Shown one piece after another: positions 6,165 to 11,948 of a stretch of DNA of 14,116 bases. The notes under the pieces were generated by a model. That model did not search any database and was not told the origin of the DNA. It saw only the letters and a list, made by a program, of their open reading frames with translations. Each line of letters begins with the position of its first letter. Within the stretch, counting starts at the first letter, position 1. The stretch spans positions 1-14,116 of the forward strand of contig JAFZGH010000007.1 in the NCBI GenBank assembly GCA_017555465.1, read 5' to 3'. The position numbers and the translations under genes are program-made. The stretch comes from Akkermansia sp. GTDB taxonomy: Bacteria > Verrucomicrobiota > Verrucomicrobiia > Verrucomicrobiales > Akkermansiaceae.

Positions 6165-7199
6165 TCACGAGGCGCTCGCATTCACCAGAACGTATGGTTG
6201 CCTGGAGAGGTTCCGGCGGGCGCGCCACTGCTTCCACAGCGACCAGCCAACCCACAGGAAACCAAAGGCCATGATGCCCGGCGTCATGAGGATGGAATCG
6301 TCCTTGATGGTGACATTTCCCGGCGCGGCGGTATCGTAGAGCACGGGAATCTGCGTGCCGGGGGCATGTGCGGGCGCTTTGTCGTAGCCATGGCGGCTCA
6401 CTGCCAGGCCGGTTTCCCCCTCGCTGGTGGAGAAATGCACCACCGGGTAGAACACGGTCACCTCGCGGCGGCTACGGCGGCCGCGTTTCTCTGTGCCTTC
6501 CTCATAGCCCACGATGGTTGCGGTGGTCTCCTGCCCTGCCAGGTACAGGTAAATATCATCGAAACAGAGGAATAAGCCTGCTGCAAATATCAGCAGAGCA
6601 AAGCACTTGCCCCACATTTCCCCCTTGCGCAGTGCTTCCGGGCGTTCGTAGAGGGTGGGTTTGCGCTTCTCTCCCTTGGCAGGCAGGGTGATGCCCAGCT
6701 GCTCAAAGAAGCGGGCGGGGTCCTGCTCCGGCGTCAGGTTGATGAAGCCGCGGCGGTGGGTAGCCTTGTGCTGCTTTTCCTCGCCCAGGTAGTAGTCCAT
6801 GTGGCCGTTGCCGCGGCGCAGGTACTTGAATATCATCTGCGGGCACACGGCAAAGGAGAAAACCACCGGCTTGCCATCTGCCTTGGCCGGGCGTTCGATG
6901 ATGAAGGCGCGGCGGTTGCTCAGTGCATAGGCAATGCGGCGGTCGCTGCTGCGTTCATGCATGGCAGTGCCTGCTGCGAGGATGGCCAGCACCAGCAGCA
7001 GCGCTGCCAGGTACAGCAGCCCATCGGCATTGCCGGCAATATCCATGGCGGCACAGACGCCAGCCAGCACCAGCAGCAGGACGCCTGCACCCCACATGAG
7101 CCCCATGTGGGTGCTCAAATGTGGTTGCTTGTCTACGCTCCAGAGCAGTTCTTCCCCGGCTTCCAGTTCAAACGGCAGGGGATGAGAAGAGGGGTTCAT
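6165..7199 (-). CDS. Membrane protein with DUF3592-like domain
   Basis: 344-aa inner-membrane protein of unknown function. Four hydrophobic segments are visible: residues about 33-52 and 60-80 near the N-terminus, 198-220 in the middle, and 306-325 near the end. Between the first pair and the third lies a soluble stretch with YALSNRRAFII (about 90-100), the motif of bacterial PH-like (YALTNRR) domains. Between the third and fourth lies a beta-rich stretch (TATIVGYEEGTEKRGRRSRREV... and PVVHFSTSEGE, GTQIPVLYD) typical of DUF3592, which resembles periplasmic or extracytoplasmic beta domains. It follows the 97-aa gene by 18 bases, so the two form an operon. The role is not inferable from context. 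Confidence 0.75.
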   Translation of the reverse strand: MNPSSHPLPFELEAGEELLWSVDKQPHLSTHMGLMWGAGVLLLVLAGVCAAMDIAGNADGLLYLAALLLVLAILAAGTAMHERSSDRRIAYALSNRRAFIIERPAKADGKPVVFSFAVCPQMIFKYLRRGNGHMDYYLGEEKQHKATHRRGFINLTPEQDPARFFEQLGITLPAKGEKRKPTLYERPEALRKGEMWGKCFALLIFAAGLFLCFDDIYLYLAGQETTATIVGYEEGTEKRGRRSRREVTVFYPVVHFSTSEGETGLAVSRHGYDKAPAHAPGTQIPVLYDTAAPGNVTIKDDSILMTPGIMAFGFLWVGWSLWKQWRARRNLSRQPYVLVNASAS

Positions 7200-7217
7200 G
7201 GCGGCGGGGGCGTGCGC

Positions 7218-7511
7218 TTATTTCTTGCCAGCCATGCGGGCAGCCAGCACCAGGTAGGTCACCAGTTTGGGAGTGGCGGCCAGCAGTTCCTGAATTTCTG
7301 CCGGGAAGGGCAGCGTGGTCACAGCCTCTGCCTGGATTTTGCCGCCGCCTTTCATGGCATCGGTCACAAACTTCTGGATGACGGCTACGGCCTCCTTGTT
7401 CCCCAGCAGGGTTTCGAGCTCGGACTTGATGCCTTCCGGGCAGTTGGCGCGCAGGTTGGACATGACCTTATTGCGGATGGCGACAGCGGCAAGATTCTGA
7501 AGAAGTCCCAT
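7218..7511 (-). CDS. Conserved-looking hypothetical protein, 97 aa
   Basis: I do not recognise this protein. It is helical, with no signal peptide or long membrane segment: an amphipathic N-terminus (MGLLQNLAAVAIRNKVMSN), one cysteine (Cys 24), a moderately hydrophobic C-terminal helix (LVTYLVLAARMAG) and a basic tail. It is a real gene judging by a consensus promoter 36-64 bases upstream of its ATG, codon use like its neighbours, and tight spacing (18 bases) to the membrane-protein gene downstream. It is the first gene of a two-gene operon transcribed away from ffs. Confidence 0.65.
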   Translation of the reverse strand: MGLLQNLAAVAIRNKVMSNLRANCPEGIKSELETLLGNKEAVAVIQKFVTDAMKGGGKIQAEAVTTLPFPAEIQELLAATPKLVTYLVLAARMAGKK

Positions 7512-7546
7512 GGTGTGTATGTGCTTTCTATGTGTTGGTTTGCCTC

Positions 7547-7575
7547 ACTATACCGCCGGGAGACCTCAATGTCAA
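7547..7575 (-). promoter_or_regulatory. Promoter of the 97-aa/DUF3592 operon
   Basis: Minus strand: TTGACA (7575-7570), 17 bases, TATAGT (7552-7547), a near-perfect sigma70 promoter. The start is expected near 7540, about 29 bases before the ATG. It is divergent from the ffs promoter, with the two -35 boxes 19 bases apart. Confidence 0.85.
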
Positions 7576-7594
7576 GAATGGAGCGACAAAATGC

Positions 7595-7623
7595 TTGACG
7601 CCGCAGGCCTTAGCTGGCATACT
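7595..7623 (+). promoter_or_regulatory. ffs: ffs promoter
   Basis: TTGACG (7595-7600), 17 bases, CATACT (7618-7623). The predicted start at about 7630 matches the first base of the closing helix of the SRP RNA. Confidence 0.75.
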
Positions 7624-7629
7624 CACACC

Positions 7630-7738
7630 TGCCGCCGGGAGCACCCCCGGAGGTATGGCTAGAAAACCCCGCCAGGACCGAGAGGTAGCAACGGTATTTA
7701 GACCATGCTTGTCGGGGTGTTGTTCCCGGCGGTTTTTT
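7630..7738 (+). ncRNA. ffs: Signal recognition particle RNA, small bacterial (4.5S-like) type
   Basis: RNA scaffold that binds Ffh and recruits FtsY for co-translational targeting of membrane proteins. The conserved domain IV is read at 7671-7693: CCAGG-ACC-GAGA-GGT-AGCA-ACGG, with a GNRA tetraloop (GAGA instead of the commoner GGAA) and the two internal loops CAGG/AGCA that contact the Ffh M domain. The flanks pair into one long rod: CCGCCGGGA (7632-7640) with TCCCGGCGG (7724-7732), CACCCC with GGGGTG, GGTATGG with CCATGCT, and CTAGAAA with TTTAG. About 103 bases long without an Alu domain, hence the Gram-negative-like short form. The terminal helix runs into T8 (7733-7740) and so serves as its own terminator. 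Confidence 0.93.
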
Positions 7739-7781
7739 TTGTTGTGTGTACTTTTGCTGATTTTTATTCCCGAACGGTAAT

Positions 7782-7813
7782 CATTGCTATCCCATTATCA
7801 TGAGATGGCAATG
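7782..7813. repeat. Inverted repeat between ffs and the ssb terminator
   Basis: CATTGC (7782-7787) pairs with GCAATG (7808-7813), with inner CCAT/ATGG. There is no T-run. It lies in an otherwise featureless AT-rich stretch (7741-7823) after the ffs terminator. Confidence 0.3.
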
Positions 7814-7821
7814 TCTTGAAA

Positions 7822-7858
7822 TAAAATCCAGCCCACTCCCGAGGTAGGGGTGGGCTGG
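7822..7858 (-). terminator. ssb: ssb rho-independent terminator
   Basis: On the minus strand CCAGCCCAC (7858-7850) pairs with GTGGGCTGG (7836-7828), and the stem is followed by ATTTTATTT. It starts 25 bases past the ssb stop. Confidence 0.75.
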
Positions 7859-7883
7859 AGGGAATAAAAAACGGGAGTTTTCT

Positions 7884-8432
7884 TTAGAACGGGATATCGT
7901 CGTCCTCCTCAATGGGCATGGGGGCAGGGGCCTGCTGCTGCGGGCGCTGCTGCTGCTGGTAGCCGCCGTTGGAATAGCCGCCACCGTAGTTGCTGGCGCC
8001 ACCGTTGGAGTAGCCACCCTGCTGGTAACCGCCACCGTTGTTGTAGTTGTTGGAGCGTTGCTGGTATCCGCCGCCTTGGGACTGGCCGCCGCCGTCGCGG
8101 CTGCCGAGCAGCTGCATGTTTTCAGCTACGATGCGGATTTTGCTGCGCTTCTGGCCGGTCTGTTTGTCTTCCCAGACATCCTGCTGCAGGCGGCCTTCAA
8201 TGAATACCGGGCGGCCCTTGGCCAGGTACTGGCCGGCGATTTCAGCGGTGCGCCCCCAGCAGGTCACATCCAGATAGGTGGTTTCCTCGCGGCGCTCGCC
8301 CTCGTTGGGGCCGCTGCTCACGCGGTTCACCGCCAGGCGGAGTTCTGCCACGCTGTTGCCGCGCGGGGTGGTGCGCACTTCGGGGTCGGCCGTCAGGTTG
8401 CCGATAATCATTACTTTGTTCAAATTAGCCAT
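7884..8432 (-). CDS. ssb: Single-stranded DNA-binding protein
   Basis: 182-aa SSB. The N-terminal OB-fold (1-110) has the family blocks MANLNKVMIIGNLTADPEVR, YLDVTCWGRTAEIAGQYLAKG and VFIEGRLQ. Residues 111-165 form a disordered linker of Gly, Gln, Tyr, Asn and Ser with repeated GGYQQ and GGGYSNGG units. The acidic tip EEDDDIPF (175-182) is the hook for partner proteins such as RecO, PriA and uracil-DNA glycosylases. Length and layout are normal. It is transcribed alone from a promoter about 70 bases upstream that overlaps the divergent rpoZ promoter region, and ends in its own terminator. There is no Shine-Dalgarno sequence before the ATG; the leader is A/C-rich. Confidence 0.96.
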   Translation of the reverse strand: MANLNKVMIIGNLTADPEVRTTPRGNSVAELRLAVNRVSSGPNEGERREETTYLDVTCWGRTAEIAGQYLAKGRPVFIEGRLQQDVWEDKQTGQKRSKIRIVAENMQLLGSRDGGGQSQGGGYQQRSNNYNNGGGYQQGGYSNGGASNYGGGYSNGGYQQQQRPQQQAPAPMPIEEDDDIPF

Positions 8433-8502
8433 GTTGACGAGTGTGTGTTTCGTGTTGGGTAAAATGCCGTAGCTTGACGCCCGGCGCTATCTACATGGTG
8501 CT

Positions 8503-8531
8503 ATCCTACCTGCTGGGGCGGGGCTTGACAA
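8503..8531 (-). promoter_or_regulatory. ssb: ssb promoter
   Basis: Minus strand: TTGTCA (8531-8526), 17 bases, TAGGAT (8508-8503). The start is expected near 8496, giving a leader of about 64 bases. Confidence 0.65.
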
Positions 8532-8584
8532 GCAAAAATGTGGTAATGAAAGGCTTTTATTGCCTTGCTGACATGAATATAGGC

Positions 8585-8613
8585 TTGCAATGCCGGGCAT
8601 ATCATTGTACAAT
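8585..8613 (+). promoter_or_regulatory. rpoZ: rpoZ promoter
   Basis: TTGCAA (8585-8590), 17 bases, TACAAT (8608-8613). The start is expected near 8620, giving a leader of about 37 bases. It is divergent from the ssb promoter, with -35 boxes about 53 bases apart. Confidence 0.7.
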
Positions 8614-8656
8614 GCCGCACCCGCATCCCCGCGGGGTATCACCATTTTACATCCCC

Positions 8657-8968
8657 ATGAAAGTTGAACTTATCGAAAAGGCTGCTCAGATTGTAGGCGA
8701 CAACCAGCTGCTGGTCAACATCGTTTCCAAGCGCGTGCAGCAGCTCAACCACGGCTCTGACCCCTACATCGTGACCACTCCTGAAATGCAGTGTGGCGAT
8801 ATCGCTCTCACGGAGATTATTGAGGGCAAAATCACCTGGCACGAGATGACTGAGGAAGAACTTGCCGCCAGCCGTGGTGAGGCTGTGGAGGCAGACCCCT
8901 TTGCCGAGCTGGCTGAGTCTGCTGCTCCTGCCGAGCCGGATACCCTCACCATTACACCGGATCTGTAA
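8657..8968 (+). CDS. rpoZ: RNA polymerase omega subunit
   Basis: 103-aa omega-like subunit, which wraps the C-terminal tail of beta-prime and aids core polymerase assembly. Residues 1-66 carry the family pattern: EKAAQIVGDNQLLVNIVSKRV (the helix that clasps beta-prime), QQLNHGS, IALTEIIEGKITWH. The remainder is an acidic, Ala/Glu/Pro-rich tail that is not conserved. The start at 8657 is chosen by homology and by the promoter at 8585-8613; the upstream open frame is intergenic. smpB follows 92 bases downstream on the same strand, separated by a GC-rich hairpin. Confidence 0.85.
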   Translation: MKVELIEKAAQIVGDNQLLVNIVSKRVQQLNHGSDPYIVTTPEMQCGDIALTEIIEGKITWHEMTEEELAASRGEAVEADPFAELAESAAPAEPDTLTITPDL

Positions 8969-8993
8969 AGATTCTCCCCGGAAAATTTTCTGC

Positions 8994-9032
8994 GCGACCC
9001 GGCAAGCTTATCCATCGGCAGCGCCGGGTCGC
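8994..9032 (+). terminator. Hairpin between rpoZ and smpB (attenuator or weak terminator)
   Basis: 10-bp perfect stem GCGACCCGGC/GCCGGGTCGC with a 19-base loop, followed by CTTGTCTC and no T-run. The same octamer follows the hairpin at 6117-6147. It probably lowers or processes read-through into smpB rather than ending transcription. Confidence 0.4.
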
Positions 9033-9060
9033 CTTGTCTCAACTCCATCCCACCATACCC

Positions 9061-9546
9061 ATGGCCAAGAAACCCGCCCCGCAGAGCAACCTCATCGCCA
9101 GCAACAAGAAGGCAGGCCGTGATTATGAAATCATGGGCCGGCACGAGTGTGGCATCGAGCTGCGCGGTACAGAGGTCAAATCCATCCGCGCCGGCAAGGT
9201 GAATGTGGCAGATGCCTTCGCCCGTGTGGAAAAGGGGCAGATTTTCCTCTATGGCTGCGATGTGCAGCCCTGGGAAACTGCCGGCAAGTGGTTCCAGCAC
9301 GAAGCCAAGCGCCCCCGCCGCCTTCTCATGCACAAGCGCGAGATTCTGAAGCTGGAGATTCAGCAGGCGCAGAAAGGTTTTGCGCTCCCCCTGCTGCGCC
9401 TTTACTGGAAAGATGGCAAGGTGAAGGCCGAAATCGGCATCGGCCGCGGTAAGACTCACCGCGACCAGCGCTATGACCTCAAGGCCCGCGCCGAAATGCG
9501 CGAAGTGCAGCGCGAGGTAGCGCGCTTCAATAAGGCACGTTGGTAA
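9061..9546 (+). CDS. smpB: SsrA-binding protein SmpB
   Basis: 161-aa SmpB, which brings tmRNA to stalled ribosomes for trans-translation. The beta-barrel core has NKKAGRDYEIMGRHECGIELRGTEVKSIR (split: residues 15-24 and GIELRGTEVKSIR at about 31-43), then KVNVADAFARVEKGQIFLYGCDV and the RRLLMHKREI block. The C-terminal basic tail, RGKTHRDQRYDLKARAEMREVQRE, is the part that folds in the empty mRNA channel. The ATG at 9061 is preferred over 9034 because the typical N-terminus (AKKP...NLIASNKKAGRDYE) begins there and the preceding residues are intergenic. No tmRNA gene is visible in the window. The four-helix-bundle cassette begins 7 bases after the stop. Confidence 0.96.
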   Translation: MAKKPAPQSNLIASNKKAGRDYEIMGRHECGIELRGTEVKSIRAGKVNVADAFARVEKGQIFLYGCDVQPWETAGKWFQHEAKRPRRLLMHKREILKLEIQQAQKGFALPLLRLYWKDGKVKAEIGIGRGKTHRDQRYDLKARAEMREVQREVARFNKARW

Positions 9547-9552
9547 TGGTGA

Positions 9553-9613
9553 CATGTTGAATGTAGAATTTTAAATGTTGAATGTATAAAGTACCGTTCG
9601 CTGCGCTCACATG
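9553..9613. repeat. Left inverted repeat of the four-helix-bundle cassette
   Basis: Five tandem 7-base units (9556-9590: GTTGAAT, GTAGAAT, TTTAAAT, GTTGAAT, GTATAAA) followed by the core CCGTTCGCTGCGCTCAC and ATGG. The mirror copy is at 9972-10037. It starts 7 bases after the smpB stop. Confidence 0.8.
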
Positions 9614-9976
9614 GAGAAGAGGATGAACAGAGAGGAAATGTACGAGCGAACCATGCAATTCTCCGTCCGGGTGGTGCGTATGGTGAAATCAATGCCGCGC
9701 GGAATTGCAGAGGATGTTATTGCAAAGCAGCTTACCAAAAGCGCGACTTCCATTGGCGCTAATTACCGGGAAGCCTGCCATGGTAAATCTCCGGCAGATT
9801 TTGTATCGAAATTGAAAATTTGCGAAGGCGAGGCAGACGAAACACTTTATTGGCTACAGTTGCTGGTGAATACCGATGTGATGAAAGCCTGTAGGATGCA
9901 GGCGCTCATTGACGAGGCCCGTGAATTTGTGGCCATGTTTACTGCTGGTACAAAATCTTTCAAATTCAATTCATAG
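9611..9976 (+). CDS. Four-helix-bundle protein (23S rRNA intervening-sequence / S23 family)
   Basis: 121-aa all-helical protein of the TIGR02436 type, first known from open frames inside 23S rRNA intervening sequences and related to the Avd accessory protein of diversity-generating retroelements. Family blocks: MYERTMQFSVRVVRMV (about 10-25), QLTKSATSIGANYREAC (40-56), SPADFVSKLKICEGEADETLYWLQLL (60-85, split in reading) and EFVAMF near the end. The biochemical role of the free-standing form is unknown; nucleic-acid binding is likely from its basic pore-forming relatives. The start could be 9611 or the Met at 9623, which follows GAGAAGAGG. It sits exactly within inverted repeats of heptad units between smpB and the UDG gene, so it looks like a small inserted cassette. 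A+T content is higher than in the neighbours. Confidence 0.85.
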   Translation: MEKRMNREEMYERTMQFSVRVVRMVKSMPRGIAEDVIAKQLTKSATSIGANYREACHGKSPADFVSKLKICEGEADETLYWLQLLVNTDVMKACRMQALIDEAREFVAMFTAGTKSFKFNS

Positions 9977-10037
9977 GTGAGCAAATCGAACGGAATTTAA
10001 TACATTCAAAATTCTACATCCTACATTCAACATTTCT
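9972..10037. repeat. Right inverted repeat of the four-helix-bundle cassette
   Basis: Read on the minus strand: GTTGAAT, GTAGGAT, GTAGAAT, TTTGAAT, GTATTAA (10031 down to 9997), then CCGTTCG (9993-9987), and CTCAC with CATAG-like bases, mirroring the left repeat with several mismatches. It overlaps the TAG stop of the cassette gene and ends directly before the UDG start codon at 10038. Confidence 0.8.
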
Positions 10038-10958
10038 ATGAATCTCCGCGGTCTAGTCCTCGATTATCTCCACTCCTTGCAAGCGCGAGGGGTGCAGAAG
10101 CTGGCTGTGGATGATGATGCGCGCGGCATTCTGCGTAACTGGATGCTGGCGGCGAAGCGCGGTTACCAGCCTGTGCCTGTGACAATGCCGGTGCAGCAAC
10201 AGCAGGCTGTACCCGCACCTGAGGCGGTGGGCGAGCCCGCCCCGAAGCTGGACGTGAACCTGGATGAACCAGTGGCAACCGAGCCCCAGGTGCAGGAAGA
10301 GGAGATACCGTTCTTCCGCCCCGGCGGCAGCAATGCCGAGGAAGCCTGGGCTAATATGCGGCGTCTGCTGCCCGCCTGGGCGCCGCTGCGCCAGCTGGGT
10401 ACGCTGCGAGAGAAGGTGGTGCTGCCGCAGGGCAATACCAGTGCTGATATCGTTTTTGTGGGCGATGCCCCCGGTTATCACGATGAAAAGGCGGGGCTCC
10501 CCTTCCAGGGCGATGCCGGCGGCAAGCTGGACGGCATGCTCAAGGCCATGGGGCTTACGCGCGAGCAGGTCTATATCACGCAGCTGGTCAAGTTCCGCCC
10601 GGCGCAGCCGCGCCAGACGCTTAATACCCGCCCGCCCAGTGATAAGGAGCTGCTGTTCAGCCGCCCGGTGGTGGATTTTGAAATGCGGCTGGTGCAGCCC
10701 CGCGTGATTGTGGCTCTGGGGGTCATTGCCGCCCGTGGTTTGCTGCAGCAGGGGAATCTGCCCCTGGCTGCCTATCAGGAACGCACCTGGGAGTTTAACG
10801 GTATTCCCGTGGTGGTGACTCACCACCCCAGCTACCTGCTGCGCACCAGTGACCTGGGCGAACGCCGCCGCCTGTGGGAGGAGATGCTCCACGTCATGGA
10901 AATGGCCGGCCTGCCCATCAATGATAAGCAGCGCGGGTATTTCCTGCCGAAGGCTTGA
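10038..10958 (+). CDS. Uracil-DNA glycosylase superfamily protein, family-4-like but cysteine-free
   Basis: 306-aa protein that would remove uracil from DNA in base-excision repair. Residues 1-45 form a helical start; 46-95 are a Pro/Gln/Glu-rich linker. The glycosylase domain (about 105-290) has motif A GDAPG (142-146; usually GEAPG), GLPFQGDAGGKLDGMLKAMGL, VYITQLVKFRP, VIVALG (223-228) and motif B HHPSYLLR (262-269) with the conserved His. These match the thermophilic-type family 4. Family 4 enzymes hold a 4Fe-4S cluster through four Cys; this protein has no cysteine at all: the usual NVVKCRP is QLVKFRP (Phe 186) and the usual C-x-PFL position is Ser 208. It is probably a cluster-less subfamily rather than a broken gene, since the frame and the rest of the fold are intact. 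The heptad cassette ends at its start codon. Confidence 0.85.
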   Translation: MNLRGLVLDYLHSLQARGVQKLAVDDDARGILRNWMLAAKRGYQPVPVTMPVQQQQAVPAPEAVGEPAPKLDVNLDEPVATEPQVQEEEIPFFRPGGSNAEEAWANMRRLLPAWAPLRQLGTLREKVVLPQGNTSADIVFVGDAPGYHDEKAGLPFQGDAGGKLDGMLKAMGLTREQVYITQLVKFRPAQPRQTLNTRPPSDKELLFSRPVVDFEMRLVQPRVIVALGVIAARGLLQQGNLPLAAYQERTWEFNGIPVVVTHHPSYLLRTSDLGERRRLWEEMLHVMEMAGLPINDKQRGYFLPKA

Positions 10959-10982
10959 AGGGGATTAGCCAACCTGTATAGT
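10955..10982 (+). promoter_or_regulatory. Promoter-like sequence at the end of the UDG gene
   Basis: TTGAAG (10955-10960, overlapping the UDG stop codon), 16 bases, TATAGT (10977-10982). It points into the 96-base gap between the convergent UDG and trmD genes, where there is no ORF, so it could drive a small RNA. Confidence 0.4.
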
Positions 10983-10985
10983 AGT

Positions 10986-11010
10986 TTTATCGGCTGAATT
11001 AGCCGATAAA
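10986..11010. terminator. Hairpin between convergent UDG and trmD genes
   Basis: Perfect 10-bp stem TTTATCGGCT/AGCCGATAAA with loop GAATT. It can form in both transcripts, but neither side has a full T-run. It may be a weak bidirectional terminator or the first hairpin of a small RNA starting near 10989. Confidence 0.45.
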
Positions 11011-11054
11011 TGGGTGATGAGTGTCTTGCCTGATGAGGTAAAGCGTCCAATTTT

Positions 11055-11858
11055 TCAGCTCTCAGTAGAGGCCGTATCGTCTGCCTGCGGTTTGCGGGGC
11101 TTGTAGCTGGTCAGCTTGGTCTTTTTGCGCTTTTTCGGGGCAAAGTATTCCGGGTGGGCGGCAGCCCAGGCTTCGTAGAGGTCGGGGCGGTTTGCCTTGG
11201 TGCGCTCGATGGATTTTTCAAGCTTCCATTCCTCGATGGCCTTGTGATTGCCGGAGAGGAACACGGGGGGGACTTCCATGCCGCGGAACACATTCGGCTT
11301 GGTGTAAGCAGGGGCTTCCAGCAGGCCATTGGAGAAGGATTCCTCCACGCTGCTGCGGTCATCGCCCAGGGCACCGGGCAGCAGGCGCGCAATGGCATCG
11401 ATGACCACCACGGCGGCAATAGCGCCGTTGGTGAGGATGTAGTCACCGATGGAGATTTCCATGTCCACCAGCGTATCAATCACACGCTGGTCCACGCCCT
11501 CGTAATGCCCGCAGAGGAAGATGTAGTGGGCATCGCCACCCTCCATGCAGGGGGCGGCCAGTTCCTCAGCCACGGGCTGGCGGAAGACACGCCCCTGCGG
11601 GGTCATGAGGATGACTCGGGTGTTCTCCTGGCGCAGTTCCTCAATGGCCTCGAAGATGGGCTCGCACTTCATGAGCATGCCCTGGCCACCGCCGCAGAGG
11701 TAGTCATCTGTGCGGCGGTATTTATCGTGCGTCCAGTCGCGCAGCTGGTGGGCGCGCACTTCGATGAGCCCGGCCTCGGCCGCGCGTCCCATGATGCTCT
11801 GGGACAGCGGCACGGAGATGAGCTCAGGGAAAAGAGTGAGAACGTCTATTTTTAACAT
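11055..11858 (-). CDS. trmD: tRNA (guanine-37-N1)-methyltransferase
   Basis: 267-aa TrmD, a SPOUT-fold knotted enzyme that makes m1G37 in tRNAs and so prevents frameshifting. Motifs: LTLFPELI at the start, DDYLCGGGQGMLMK (51-64), LMTPQGR (84-90), LCGHYEGVDQRVI (115-127), ISIGDYILTNG (135-145), Arg 158 (equivalent to catalytic Arg 154 of E. coli) and EESFSNGLLEAP...KP (172-188). Two departures from E. coli: the general-base Asp 169 aligns with Glu 173, and the usual LTGGE is LTNGA. The C-terminus ends in a basic KKRKKTK tail and a Ser/Thr-rich end. trmD is separated from its usual rpsP-rimM-rplS neighbours and lies downstream of prfB, with a heptad element between them. An AT-rich inverted repeat encloses its start codon. 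Confidence 0.95.
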   Translation of the reverse strand: MLKIDVLTLFPELISVPLSQSIMGRAAEAGLIEVRAHQLRDWTHDKYRRTDDYLCGGGQGMLMKCEPIFEAIEELRQENTRVILMTPQGRVFRQPVAEELAAPCMEGGDAHYIFLCGHYEGVDQRVIDTLVDMEISIGDYILTNGAIAAVVVIDAIARLLPGALGDDRSSVEESFSNGLLEAPAYTKPNVFRGMEVPPVFLSGNHKAIEEWKLEKSIERTKANRPDLYEAWAAAHPEYFAPKKRKKTKLTSYKPRKPQADDTASTES

Positions 11859-11866
11859 GGTTAAAA
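11850..11866 (-). promoter_or_regulatory. trmD: AU-rich hairpin around the trmD start codon
   Basis: TTTTAAC and GTTAAAA form a 7-bp inverted repeat with a 3-base loop that places the ATG (11858-11856) at the loop and stem edge. A weak effect on initiation is possible; chance is also possible. Confidence 0.3.
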
Positions 11867-11948
11867 GTACGAATTACGAAGTACGAAGTATGAAGTTCCG
11901 CTCGCTGACGCTCGCATGATTTTACTTCGTACTTCGTACCTTGTACTT
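11865..11948. repeat. Gene-less heptad inverted-repeat element between prfB and trmD
   Basis: Left arm of 7-base units (TACGAAT, TACGAAG, TACGAAG, TATGAAG; 11868-11895), then a core CCGCTCGCTGACGCTCGC plus ATG (11898-11918), then the inverted arm ACTTCGTACTTCGTACC-TTGTACTT (11924-11948). The arm-core-arm layout matches the four-helix-bundle cassette, with a different heptad and no gene. The right arm overlaps the prfB stop codon. Confidence 0.8.

Noticed and set aside
7532..7780. Small ORF over the SRP RNA
   Set aside because: It runs through the ffs promoter and RNA structure, which explain the region fully.
8433..8656. Longer rpoZ frame from 8441
   Set aside because: This segment is the divergent ssb/rpoZ promoter region and encodes nothing like omega.
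9611..9976. Diversity-generating retroelement accessory gene (avd)
   Set aside because: The protein family is related, but there is no reverse transcriptase and no template/variable repeat pair in the window.
9547..10037. tmRNA gene next to smpB
   Set aside because: No tRNA-Ala-like ends or tag reading frame are seen; the stretch is the four-helix-bundle cassette.
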